A DNA stretch of 64,000 bases from Planctomycetota bacterium (GTDB taxonomy: Bacteria; Planctomycetota; UBA1135; UBA2386), in the NCBI GenBank assembly GCA_016716265.1, contig JADJWQ010000003.1, positions 62,001 to 126,000 on the forward strand, given 5' to 3'. Positions 1-8,443 of the stretch are shown one piece after another (the stretch's first letter is position 1; each line of letters starts with the position of its first letter). Both the position numbers and the translations under genes were made by a program. The notes beneath the pieces are model-generated. The model was not told where the DNA came from. It did not search any database and saw nothing but the letters and a program-made list of their open reading frames with translations.

Positions 1-931
1 GCGGCGTGCCGATCGTGATCCGGTAGTTGCCCTTCTTGCGGACGCCCGGACCGCCGATCGTGATGACGCGCTCCTGGATGCCCCGACCGAGCGGCAGCAG
101 CTGACCGATCTCGGCGGTCGTTGCGACGTTCGTGCACACGCAACCGACGTCGATCGGCAGCCCGCCCGACGGCACCTCGCGGCCGAGCAGCGCCGTCGTC
201 AGCATCTTCTCGGCGCCCTGCGGGTACTTGACCTGCAGCACCTGGACCTCGATCCCGAGCCCGGGCGGGACCGCCTTGCGCAGGCTCTCGGCAGCATCCT
301 GCTTGTTCGCCTCGACCGCGATGACGATCCGCTCGGCCCCGGTCAGCGTGCGCAGGTAGCGGATACCGGTCATCACGTCCTCGGCGTGCTCCAGCATCAC
401 GCGGTGATCGGTCGTCAGGTACGGCTCGCACTCGGCGCCGTTGATCAGCAGCGTGTCGCAGTGCTTGCCGTCGGGGATCTTCAGCTTCGCGTGCGTCGGG
501 AACCCGGCGCCGCCGAGCCCGACGACGCCGGCGAGTTGGATCGCCCGCAGGATCTCGTCGGCCGACGCGGTCTCCGGGTCGCACGGCGGGCCGTCCATCA
601 CCTCCTGCGTCGAGCCCGCGAACGGCTGGATCCAGATGCCGGTGACCATCTGGCCGAGGATGCTCGGCACCGGCCCGATCCGCCGGACGGTGCCCGACAC
701 CGGCGCGTGCATCGCGACCGACACGAAGCCGTCCGGCTCCGCGATGCGCTGACCACGGGTCACCTCCTGTCCCTCACGGACCGTCGGCACCGCCGGTTTG
801 CCGATGTGCTGGACGATCGGCACGACGAAGCTCGGCGCGAACGGGAACTGCCGGATCGGCAGCCCGCTCGTGTCGTCCTTCGACTCCGGCGGGTGGACGC
901 CGTGGGCGAACGTGTGGCGCGCCGAGCTCAG
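1..931 (-). CDS. rnfC: Electron transport complex subunit RnfC (partial, 3' end beyond window)
   Basis: RnfC is the NADH-binding, iron-sulfur subunit of the membrane Rnf complex, which couples reduced ferredoxin:NAD+ electron transfer to ion pumping. Diagnostic motifs are visible: GVHPPE near the N-terminus, a biotinyl-lipoyl-like segment (MHAPVSGTVRRIG), the NADH/FMN-site motif GLGGAGFPTHAKL, and INGAECEPYLTTDHRVM. The frame is open to position 1, so the C-terminal ferredoxin domain lies outside the window. No ATG or GTG fits. The best start is CTG at 931, overlapping the upstream stop as CTGA, with a GGCGGAG SD 8 nt upstream; this start is inferred. It is the third gene of an rnfB-PFOR-rnfC operon. 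Confidence 0.88.
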   Translation of the reverse strand, partial: MSSARHTFAHGVHPPESKDDTSGLPIRQFPFAPSFVVPIVQHIGKPAVPTVREGQEVTRGQRIAEPDGFVSVAMHAPVSGTVRRIGPVPSILGQMVTGIWIQPFAGSTQEVMDGPPCDPETASADEILRAIQLAGVVGLGGAGFPTHAKLKIPDGKHCDTLLINGAECEPYLTTDHRVMLEHAEDVMTGIRYLRTLTGAERIVIAVEANKQDAAESLRKAVPPGLGIEVQVLQVKYPQGAEKMLTTALLGREVPSGGLPIDVGCVCTNVATTAEIGQLLPLGRGIQERVITIGGPGVRKKGNYRITIGTP

Positions 932-3900
932 TTGTACTTCTCCGCCCGCTTGACGAGCTTGTCGAGGTCCTTCTCGCTCGGATTGCGCGGCAGTCCGGGG
1001 TGGATGACGCGCGCGGTGCAGCGCTCCGCGGCCTTCACGAGGTCCTTGTAGGGCCCCGCGTCGGGGTCCTTGATGAACGCCTTCTTGCTGCCGTCGTAGG
1101 CGAACATCTTGCCGTTGATCTTGATGCACTCGTCGCACGCCGTGCACTCGGCGCTGTCGATCCACGGCGCCATGCCGCCCGCGACCGCCCCACCCTGCGG
1201 CGCGGCCACCGCGCCGGGCACCGCGGCCGGCGCCGCAGTCAGGGCGACCGCGGTCGCCGCCGCACCCTGCCCACCGACCATCGCCAGCAGCCCCTGCGCG
1301 ATCCGGCCGACCACGTCGGCGCGCACCTCCGCAGCGATCTGCTCGCGGCTCGGCTGCTCGGCCGTCGCGACGCCTGCCAGCGCCCGCAGCATGGTCCAGA
1401 AGTCGCGCCGGTCCTCGCACGACCGCACCATCGGCTCGGCGACCATCAGCCGCGACAGGCGCTGCTTCTTGTCGACGCTCCAGATGAACGGGTAGCGACC
1501 CTCGCGGTCGCTCGGGTCCATCTGCAGGAACTCGTGCAGCGGCACCATGTCTTCGTTCCAGGTGTCCGGCGGCGCGATGCGGAAGTGCTTGCGGAAGCGC
1601 ACCTCGCCGACCGCGAAGTCCGCGAAGGTCATCGGCACCTCCTCGGTCTTCTCGCGGCCGCCCTCGACGTAGCGCAGCGTGTAGGTCGGCCAGTCCGCGT
1701 CGAGCGCCGGATTGCCCTCGAGGTCGAAGCACTCCGCGGGCGTGACGCCGGCGTCCGGGTCGTAGCGGAACAGCGGGTAGGCGCGCGACTCGACCGCGAT
1801 CCGGCTCCGCTCGGAGCTCTGGTCGTCGCCGATGCCGTGCTCCGGCTGGCAGGCCGCATACAGATTGAACAGCGCCGGCCGTCGCGCCTTCAGGCCCTTG
1901 ATGAAGCCCTCGATCATGTGCGCCGGATGCGCGATCGTGCTCTGCAGCACGTAGGTCGTGCGGTGTGCCATCGCGACGAGGCCGATCTCCTTGCGGATCT
2001 CCTCCTTGCCCTTGATGGCCTTGCCGTACTGCGCCATGTCCGAGATCTGCCCGACGAAGCCGGACGTGCACGCCTGCCCGCCGGTGTTCGAGTAGACCTG
2101 CGTGTCGAGGACGAACACCTTGATCGGCTTTCCGGACGCCATCAGGCGCGACAGGTTCTGGAAGCCGATGTCGTACATCGCGCCGTCACCGCCGGTGGCG
2201 ACGACCGGCGGGCACAGCTCCCACTCCTCGTCGGTGAACTGCTGCCAGTTGAAGTAGGTCAGGAACTCGCCGTGCTGCTTCGGATCGAAGCTGTCGGTGA
2301 GCTCGAGCTCGGCCTGGCGCACCGCGCGGAAGCCCTCGGCCATCTTCGCCATGTGCCCCTCGAAGATGCCCATGGCGACCGACGGCGCGTCCTGGAACAG
2401 GTGGTTGGTCCAGGGGAACGGATACGGGTTGAACGGGTAGGTGCTGCCCCACACCGACGTGCAGCCCGTCGCGTTGATCATGCCCATGCGCGCGCGGCCG
2501 CGGCCGCTGGTGCCGCCGGCGTAGCGGTCGCGCAGGAGCTTCAGCTTGCCGATCAGGCCCGACACGCGGCGGATCCACTCGGGGTCGATCGGCTCGCCGC
2601 CGGTGCGCCCCTCGACGTGCCGCGACAGGCTGCCGAGCGTGAAGTCCTCGTGCGCGCCGATCGACTGGATCGCGGCCTCGACCGCGCGCGGGTCGCCGAT
2701 GTCGAGCTTGCCGACCAGCTTCAGCCGGACCTTCTCCTCGAGGCTCGCGATCAGGCCGTCGAGCTTCTCGACGTGCCGCTTGATGCGCGGCTGCATCAGC
2801 GCCTCGACCGTCGACACGAACAGGTGCATCGAGGTCTTCTCGCCGCAGCCGAGGCACGCGCCGTCGCCGCTGGTGAACGCGAGGTAGTTCGACTTGTCGA
2901 GCAGCAGCGTCTCGAGCGCACCGATGCCCTCCTCGAGGTCGTCGATGCGCTGGTACTTCTCGGGCGTCGTCGGCAGCTCGAGCCACAGGTCCCAGTGATC
3001 GCGCAGCCGCTCGATCGAGTCGGGCGTCTGCGGCACCGGGCGCAGGGCGTCGTCGTCGCACACCTCGACGCACTCCATGCAGCCCTTGCAGGTGTACGGA
3101 TTGACGGTGATCGACAGCAGGCCGCCACTGCCCGGCTTGTCCTTCTCCTGGTTGGTCCAGTACGGCCGCGTCAACGCGAACTGGAAGCCGTTCCAGTGCT
3201 CGAGGAACAGCGCGAGCTCGGCCTTGACGGCGTCGCGGATCGACTCCTCCGCCTGCTCGCCGGCCTTCTCGACCGCGTAGCGGATCATCTCCTGCACGTC
3301 GTCCTCGAGCCGCGCCTCGGCGAGGTTCTGCCGCAGGATGCTCTCGACCTGCCGGACCGCCTTCGGCAGGTGCACGATCTCGTGGCCGCGCCTGCGGATG
3401 CGCTTCACGACGGTGTCGAAGATCTGTCCGACCTCGTTGACGAGGCCCGGGATCGCGGTGTCGGGACACACCGTGTAGCAGTTGCCACACGCCGTGCAGT
3501 TCTCCGGCACCCACTCCGGATGGTGGAAGCGGATGCCGGTCATGTCGCGGAACAGGGCGCTGACGGCGGGCATCACGCCGAGCCCGATGAACGGGTCGGT
3601 CAGGTTGTCGTTGCCCATGCCGCGCGCGTAGAAGCTCCCGGTCTGCTCCCAGAACCGGTGCACGTCTGCCATGCGGCTCTCGCTGACCGGCTCGCGCTTC
3701 AGCATCACCGGCAGCGCGGGCTCGGCGTGCGCGGGAGCGACCGGCGTGCCGGCCTTCTCGGTCACGTCGCCGTGCGGCACCGCGCGCACCTCGGAGTAGC
3801 CGCGCTTCACGACGCGCATGTTCTCCTCGACGATGCGCGCACCCTTGCCGCCGAACTTGTGGTCGAGCTGGGTCCGAATGGCGTCGAGCAGCGTCTTCTC

Positions 3901-5916
3901 GTCGAGACCGGCCTGCTCCTTGACGCCCGACACCGCGAAGAACGCGCCCTGGAACGCGATGCCCTGCATGCGGAGCTGCAGGTCGGGGTCGGTCGCCTCG
4001 TCGCGCGCGATCTGGAACGCGTCCAGCGCGTACACGCGGATCTTCTTGTCGACCATGATCCGCCGGTAGGCCGGCGGGAAGCTCTTCCAGATCGCCTCGG
4101 GCGACGGCAGGTCGCTCTGGATGATCAGGCAGCCGCCCTCCTTCAGGCCCGCGAGCGCATTGGTGTGGCCGAACACGTTGGGGTCCGGAGACAACACCGT
4201 GTCGACGTAGTAGTACTCGCAGTTGATGCGGATCGGCTCCGGGGCTGCCGACAGGTAGTAGGTGGTCGGCTGGCCCTTCTTCTCGGACCCGTACTTCGGG
4301 TTGGCCTTGATGTGGTAGCCGAGCAGGTCGAACAGCGTGATCGCGAGGTTCTTGCCGGTCGTGATCGCGCCCCAGCCGCCGACCGAGTGGAACCGCACCG
4401 TGATCGAGCCCTTCGGCATCAGGTTCGGATTCTCCGAGCCCTTGACGGCCAGCTCGCGCACCCGCGGGTAGCCGGACTCGATCTCCTGCTGCCACAGCTC
4501 CTGCTTGGGCGTGACGGCCTTGTCGCGCAGGAAGTCGATCGACAGGTAGAAGAACTTCTTCTTCGCGCCGCCGTCGAGCATGTTCTCGACCGCGCCGATG
4601 ATGCCCTCCGGCTGCAGGTCACGGCTGCCCATGCCGAACGAACCCGAGTAGATCGGCGGTACGTCGGCCTGGCTGCGGTAGGCGGTCAGGTGCGGGTAGG
4701 CGGAGCCGTCCCCGAAGCCCCGCTCCACCGAGCGGCTGATCGTCGCGCGGATCTCGCGCACGAGCGGCAGGTCGACGGCGAGCGGCTGGTCGAGGCGCTC
4801 GAGCACGACGACGCCCTTGCGGCCCTTCAGCAGCTTGCTGATCAGGTCGCTCGGGAACGGCCGGAACATCACCATGTCGACGACGCCGACCTTCAGCCCG
4901 CGCGACTCGCGCAGGTAGTCGGCGACGACCTCCGCCGACGGGATCACGCTGCCCTGACCGACGATCAGGTAGTCGGCGTCCTCGCAGCGCCACGTCATCA
5001 CGCGGTCGTAGCTGCGTCCGCTCAGCGCCGCGAACTCCTCGAACGCCCGCTTCGCCAGCTCCGGGATGTGGTCGAAGAAGTACGGCCGCTGTGCAGCGAC
5101 GCTCTGCATGTACGAGTCCTGGTTCTGGACCAGACCCGCCATCACCGGATTGTCGACGTCCCACAGCTCCGGAATGCGGCGCCGGCGCTCGCCGAACAGG
5201 ATCCGCTGCGCAGCGGTCGGCGTCTCGATCACGTCGTCGGGCCGGCCGAGGTACTCGGCGATCAGCTCGCGCTCCGGCACCAGCATCGACTCGATCAGGT
5301 GCGTGGTCAGGAAGCCGTCCTGCGCCAGTGCGCCCGGCGTCAGCGACAGCTCGGCGATGCGGTGCGCGATGATGTTGAGGTCGGCAGCGTGCTGCGCGTT
5401 CTTCGCGAACAGCTGGAAGAAGCCGGTGTCGTCGATGCAGTGGTAGTCGTCGTGGCCGGCGTGCACGTTCAGCGTCGACTTCGTCATCGCCCGCGCGCCG
5501 ATGTTCAGCACGTAGGTCAGCCGCTTGCCGACCGCCGCGTACAGCGACTCGTGCATATAGGCTATGCCCTGGCCCGACGAGAAGTTCGCCGCGCGCAGAC
5601 CGGTCATCGACAGCCCCGCCGTCACCGCCGCCGCCGCGTGCTCGCCCTCCGGCTCGATGAAGATCAACGGACGACCGGCGATGTTCAGGTGGCCGGCGGC
5701 GGCGTTCTCCGCCCAGTATTCGCCCATCTGCGTCGACGGCGTGATCGGGTAGGCACCCGCGCCGTCCGTCGACTCGCGCTCGCACAGGATGACGGCGGTG
5801 TTGCCGTCGACAGCCGCGCGCACGCCCGGGTACTTCGCGTCCTTGCCACCGTCGCGCCGCGGGTCGGGCTGCTTGGACGAGTCGGGACGGTTCCGGTTGA
5901 CGATCGAGGTAGGCAT
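928..5916 (-). CDS. Giant pyruvate (2-oxoacid):ferredoxin oxidoreductase, single-chain
   Basis: A 1662-residue TPP-dependent enzyme that oxidatively decarboxylates pyruvate (or a related 2-oxoacid) to acyl-CoA, CO2 and reduced ferredoxin. Domain order: pyrimidine-binding domain with YPITPSTQMGE (about 56-66); transketolase C-like domain; gamma domain (FHSVGGWGAITTGKNL, about 508); two 4Fe-4S motifs, CTACGNCYTVC (about 805) and CKGCMECVEVC (about 943), far apart; TPP-binding domain with GDGACLGCGEK (about 1014) and GGDGAMYDIG (about 1237). An Ala/Gly/Val-rich linker leads to an extra C-terminal ferredoxin-like domain (CTACDEC near 1589 plus a later Cys). Usual single-chain PFORs are about 1170-1200 residues, so the insert between the ferredoxin motifs and the C-terminal ferredoxin are extras. 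It sits between rnfB and rnfC, so its electrons probably go to Rnf. The exact 2-oxoacid cannot be read from sequence. Confidence 0.9.
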   Translation of the reverse strand: MPTSIVNRNRPDSSKQPDPRRDGGKDAKYPGVRAAVDGNTAVILCERESTDGAGAYPITPSTQMGEYWAENAAAGHLNIAGRPLIFIEPEGEHAAAAVTAGLSMTGLRAANFSSGQGIAYMHESLYAAVGKRLTYVLNIGARAMTKSTLNVHAGHDDYHCIDDTGFFQLFAKNAQHAADLNIIAHRIAELSLTPGALAQDGFLTTHLIESMLVPERELIAEYLGRPDDVIETPTAAQRILFGERRRRIPELWDVDNPVMAGLVQNQDSYMQSVAAQRPYFFDHIPELAKRAFEEFAALSGRSYDRVMTWRCEDADYLIVGQGSVIPSAEVVADYLRESRGLKVGVVDMVMFRPFPSDLISKLLKGRKGVVVLERLDQPLAVDLPLVREIRATISRSVERGFGDGSAYPHLTAYRSQADVPPIYSGSFGMGSRDLQPEGIIGAVENMLDGGAKKKFFYLSIDFLRDKAVTPKQELWQQEIESGYPRVRELAVKGSENPNLMPKGSITVRFHSVGGWGAITTGKNLAITLFDLLGYHIKANPKYGSEKKGQPTTYYLSAAPEPIRINCEYYYVDTVLSPDPNVFGHTNALAGLKEGGCLIIQSDLPSPEAIWKSFPPAYRRIMVDKKIRVYALDAFQIARDEATDPDLQLRMQGIAFQGAFFAVSGVKEQAGLDEKTLLDAIRTQLDHKFGGKGARIVEENMRVVKRGYSEVRAVPHGDVTEKAGTPVAPAHAEPALPVMLKREPVSESRMADVHRFWEQTGSFYARGMGNDNLTDPFIGLGVMPAVSALFRDMTGIRFHHPEWVPENCTACGNCYTVCPDTAIPGLVNEVGQIFDTVVKRIRRRGHEIVHLPKAVRQVESILRQNLAEARLEDDVQEMIRYAVEKAGEQAEESIRDAVKAELALFLEHWNGFQFALTRPYWTNQEKDKPGSGGLLSITVNPYTCKGCMECVEVCDDDALRPVPQTPDSIERLRDHWDLWLELPTTPEKYQRIDDLEEGIGALETLLLDKSNYLAFTSGDGACLGCGEKTSMHLFVSTVEALMQPRIKRHVEKLDGLIASLEEKVRLKLVGKLDIGDPRAVEAAIQSIGAHEDFTLGSLSRHVEGRTGGEPIDPEWIRRVSGLIGKLKLLRDRYAGGTSGRGRARMGMINATGCTSVWGSTYPFNPYPFPWTNHLFQDAPSVAMGIFEGHMAKMAEGFRAVRQAELELTDSFDPKQHGEFLTYFNWQQFTDEEWELCPPVVATGGDGAMYDIGFQNLSRLMASGKPIKVFVLDTQVYSNTGGQACTSGFVGQISDMAQYGKAIKGKEEIRKEIGLVAMAHRTTYVLQSTIAHPAHMIEGFIKGLKARRPALFNLYAACQPEHGIGDDQSSERSRIAVESRAYPLFRYDPDAGVTPAECFDLEGNPALDADWPTYTLRYVEGGREKTEEVPMTFADFAVGEVRFRKHFRIAPPDTWNEDMVPLHEFLQMDPSDREGRYPFIWSVDKKQRLSRLMVAEPMVRSCEDRRDFWTMLRALAGVATAEQPSREQIAAEVRADVVGRIAQGLLAMVGGQGAAATAVALTAAPAAVPGAVAAPQGGAVAGGMAPWIDSAECTACDECIKINGKMFAYDGSKKAFIKDPDAGPYKDLVKAAERCTARVIHPGLPRNPSEKDLDKLVKRAEKYN

Positions 5917-5983
5917 CGCGGAGCTCGCTTCGGAAGGGCGCTACGGTACGAGAGGAATGCTCGGGTCGGCGGACGGCGCGCGC

Positions 5984-6850
5984 TCACGTCGGCGCGTCGA
6001 TCCGCGCGGTTCTACGGAGGACCTTGCGCGCGGCGTCGCCCTTGACGGCGCCCCGCTCGGGGTCGAGCCAGACGATGGCGCCCGTCGGGCACCGGGAGAT
6101 GGCGCGGTCCGCGATCGCGCGATCGCGGCCGCCGGTGACGATCGGCAGGTTCGCCTCCATGCGCACCTGCTCGGGCGCGTCCATCGCGCAGCGCCCGCAG
6201 GCCGTGCACGCGACCTCGCAGTCGGCGAGGATCTCGTCGCCGGCCGCGTGCGACGCGCACTGCACCCACAGCCGCGCCGCGCGCGGCTGCAGCGAGAACA
6301 GGTCCTTCGGGCAGGCGACCACGCAGTCCCCGCAGGCCGTGCACGCGTCCTCGTCGACGACCGGCAGACCCTGCGGCGTCATGTGGATGGCGTCGAAGTC
6401 GCACGCGACCTCGCAGTCGCCGATGCCGAGACAGCCCCAGAAGCAGCTCTTGCCGCCGCCGGCGACGAGCGCCGCCGCGGAGCAGCTCGACAGGCCCTCG
6501 TAGCGCGCGCGGTCGCGGGCGACGTTCGCGCCGCCGGCACAGGCGAGCCGCGCGACGCGCCGCTCGACCGCGCCGACCTCGACGCCCAGGTAGGACGCGA
6601 TCGCCGCGTGGTCGGCGGGCGTGCCGACCGTGCACTGCCCCGGCTGCGCCTGCCCGGCGACCAGCGCCTCGGCGAACGGCCGGCAGCCCGGTCGGCCGCA
6701 GGCGCCGCAGTTCGCGTGCGGGAGCATCTCCTCGACCACGTCGATGCGCGGGTCCTCCTCGACGTGCAGCTTGCGGTTCGCGACCGCCAACAGCGCAGCG
6801 AGCAGCAGCGTCAGGCCACCGAGGGTCAGGACGGCGGTCAGCACGAGCAT
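5984..6850 (-). CDS. rnfB: Electron transport complex subunit RnfB
   Basis: RnfB is the ferredoxin-type Fe-S subunit that receives electrons from reduced ferredoxin and passes them into the Rnf complex. From the chosen ATG (6850) the protein is 288 residues. It has one N-terminal membrane anchor (about 1-24), the Fe-S domain CGACGRPGC...C, and then several ferredoxin Cys clusters, including CTACGDCVVACPKD and CTACGRCAMDAP. The reading frame extends to 6970, but the extra N-terminus is low-complexity and precedes the natural hydrophobic start, so ATG 6850 is preferred. The PFOR follows 67 nt downstream. Length and multiple 4Fe-4S clusters resemble the long RnfB of anaerobes rather than the short enterobacterial form. 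Confidence 0.88.
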   Translation of the reverse strand: MLVLTAVLTLGGLTLLLAALLAVANRKLHVEEDPRIDVVEEMLPHANCGACGRPGCRPFAEALVAGQAQPGQCTVGTPADHAAIASYLGVEVGAVERRVARLACAGGANVARDRARYEGLSSCSAAALVAGGGKSCFWGCLGIGDCEVACDFDAIHMTPQGLPVVDEDACTACGDCVVACPKDLFSLQPRAARLWVQCASHAAGDEILADCEVACTACGRCAMDAPEQVRMEANLPIVTGGRDRAIADRAISRCPTGAIVWLDPERGAVKGDAARKVLRRTARIDAPT

Positions 6851-7173
6851 CGGGCGGGGGCCGGACGCAGGCCGGCGAGCAGCAGGGCGGGGATCACTCC
6901 CGGGAACAAGGCTGCCCGAGCGCAAACGTTTCGTCGCAGGGCAGGGATCCACCCAGGCCCCCGCGTGCAATGCGCTCGGCGGCGGTGCTCATTGGCGGGC
7001 CCGGCGGCGGCCGGGCGCCCGGCGCACGGCGGCCGGGCGCGCCGTTGCGAGCGGCGGCCGGGCCCGCGGGAGCGACGGGTCGCGGTGCGGCATGGGTCGG
7101 TGGGAATCACCAGGTACGGGGGGTGTCATGTTCCTCGCCCGAGTTCCACGAAGCCATGGGGAGCTTCCCGCGG
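6851..7173. other. Intergenic region between rnfB and the JmjC array, with GC-rich repeats
   Basis: About 320 bp with no convincing gene; the short frames here are low-complexity. It must contain the 3' end signals of the JmjC operon and probably the promoter of the rnfB operon, but no clear -35/-10 pair is visible. It contains three copies of the 12-mer CGGCGGCCGGGC at 7005-7016, 7027-7038 and 7052-7063, which could fold into stable GC hairpins. Confidence 0.5.
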
Positions 7174-8412
7174 TCACCCGTCCACCGCCGGGTCCGCGAC
7201 GATCGACAGGAATCCGATGCGGATCAGCGCGCGGGCGAGCGTCAGCCGACCGGCCACGTCGAGCCGCGGCGACAGCTCGTCGACCCGGAACCGCCGCCCG
7301 GGGGCGAGCCCCTGGAGATCGTCACCGAGCGCCGCCGGCAGCTCGAGCCGGGCGTCGCCGCGCCGGGCGACGCTGCGACCGTCCGCACCGCGCTCGCTGC
7401 GCGCGCCATCGCGCACGGCCAGCTCGCTGGCGGCGGTCAGGGCGTCCAGCCCGCTGCGGTCGAGCAGCCCGCCGCCGAGCTCCGCCGGCGTCCCGTGGCC
7501 GTCGCGCGCGCGCAGCGCCGCGACCGCCCGCTCGACGTAGCGACGCTCGCCGAGCGTCGCGAGCAGCTCGCGCAGCAGCGCCTCGCAGCCCTCCCGCAGC
7601 TCCGCGCCGCCCCCGTCCGGAGCGAGCAGCGCGCGCCGCCATGCGACCGATCCGGTCGCCGCGAGACGCAGGACCTCGGCGAGCACGTCGCAGCGCCGGT
7701 GCCAGCCCACCGCGAGCGCCAGGTGGATCGACGCGCAGCCGACGGTCTCGGCGTCGTGCGGCACGCCGCGCGGCAGGTAGAGCAGGTCGCCGGTGTGCAG
7801 CGCGAGCTCGCGCGCGTCGCCGGCCGGCACGTAGCCGGGCGGCGGCGTCTGCGCATCGAGCGGCAGCGCGACCTCGGCGGGCCACCACCGCCAGCGTTTG
7901 CTGCCGGCGAGCTGCGCGACGAACACGTCGTCGGTGTCCCAGTGCGCCGGCAGGCTCGTCGACCGGGCCGGGCTGACGAACACGGACGCGCGCACCGGAC
8001 AGCCGAAGTCGCGTTCGAGCCCGCGGACCAGGGTGCGGACCGGCGCGGACACGTCCTCGAAGTCGTTGATCAGCAGCGTGCCGCCCTGCTCGTAGAGGTC
8101 GAGCACGCGGTCGACGCGCACGCGCGGCACACCGTTGCGGTCGGGTCGTGCGAACTCCTCTTGCGGGACCGGCCGCTCGTCGACGAACACGCGCAGGCTG
8201 CGCGGTGCGATGCCGGTCCGCGTCAGCGCGTCATCGACCCCGGCGCGGTCGAGCAGCGCGGTGAAGCGAGCTGCGTCGCCAGGCTGGTGCAGTGGCTCGC
8301 GCTCGAGCCAACGGGCCCGGAACGACCGCTCGTCGAGCGGCGCGAGCAGGTCGCGCAGCCCGCCCAGCGGCCCGCGGTCGTCGCACCCCCGCAGCGTGGT
8401 CGAAGCGATCAT
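7174..8412 (-). CDS. JmjC/ribosomal-oxygenase-like Fe(II)/2-oxoglutarate hydroxylase, paralogue 6 of the RiPP array
   Basis: A 412-residue cupin-fold protein of the JmjC ROX class (relatives: bacterial RoxA/YcfD arginine hydroxylase, human MINA53/NO66). The family hydroxylates Arg or His side chains using Fe(II), O2 and 2-oxoglutarate. The metal ligands are present: HWD (H157, D159) followed by VFVAQLAGSKRW, and the distal His in LYLPRGVPH (about H219). The C-terminal third carries the ROX-type winged-helix-like tail (LSPRLDVAGRLTLARALI). Last gene of the minus-strand array, 31 nt after the previous stop. The start is uncertain: ATG at 8412 was chosen, TTG at 8427 is also possible, and neither has a clear SD. 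The substrate is inferred to be the precursor peptide encoded at the head of the operon. Confidence 0.8.
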   Translation of the reverse strand: MIASTTLRGCDDRGPLGGLRDLLAPLDERSFRARWLEREPLHQPGDAARFTALLDRAGVDDALTRTGIAPRSLRVFVDERPVPQEEFARPDRNGVPRVRVDRVLDLYEQGGTLLINDFEDVSAPVRTLVRGLERDFGCPVRASVFVSPARSTSLPAHWDTDDVFVAQLAGSKRWRWWPAEVALPLDAQTPPPGYVPAGDARELALHTGDLLYLPRGVPHDAETVGCASIHLALAVGWHRRCDVLAEVLRLAATGSVAWRRALLAPDGGGAELREGCEALLRELLATLGERRYVERAVAALRARDGHGTPAELGGGLLDRSGLDALTAASELAVRDGARSERGADGRSVARRGDARLELPAALGDDLQGLAPGRRFRVDELSPRLDVAGRLTLARALIRIGFLSIVADPAVDG

Positions 8413-8443
8413 CGACGACGACAGCAACGGCAGCCGCGCGGCG

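Noticed and set aside
1000..6045. A 1681-residue plus-strand open frame opposite the PFOR
   Set aside because: It mirrors the minus-strand PFOR in high-GC DNA, is Arg/His/Leu/Asp-rich with no recognisable motif, and is a shadow frame. Similar long antisense frames lie opposite the JmjC array, bcr genes, ffh and the kinase.
7005..7063. CRISPR-like array from the three CGGCGGCCGGGC copies
   Set aside because: Units are only 12 bp, spacers are 10-13 bp and GC-rich, and there are no cas genes. Better seen as simple GC repeats.
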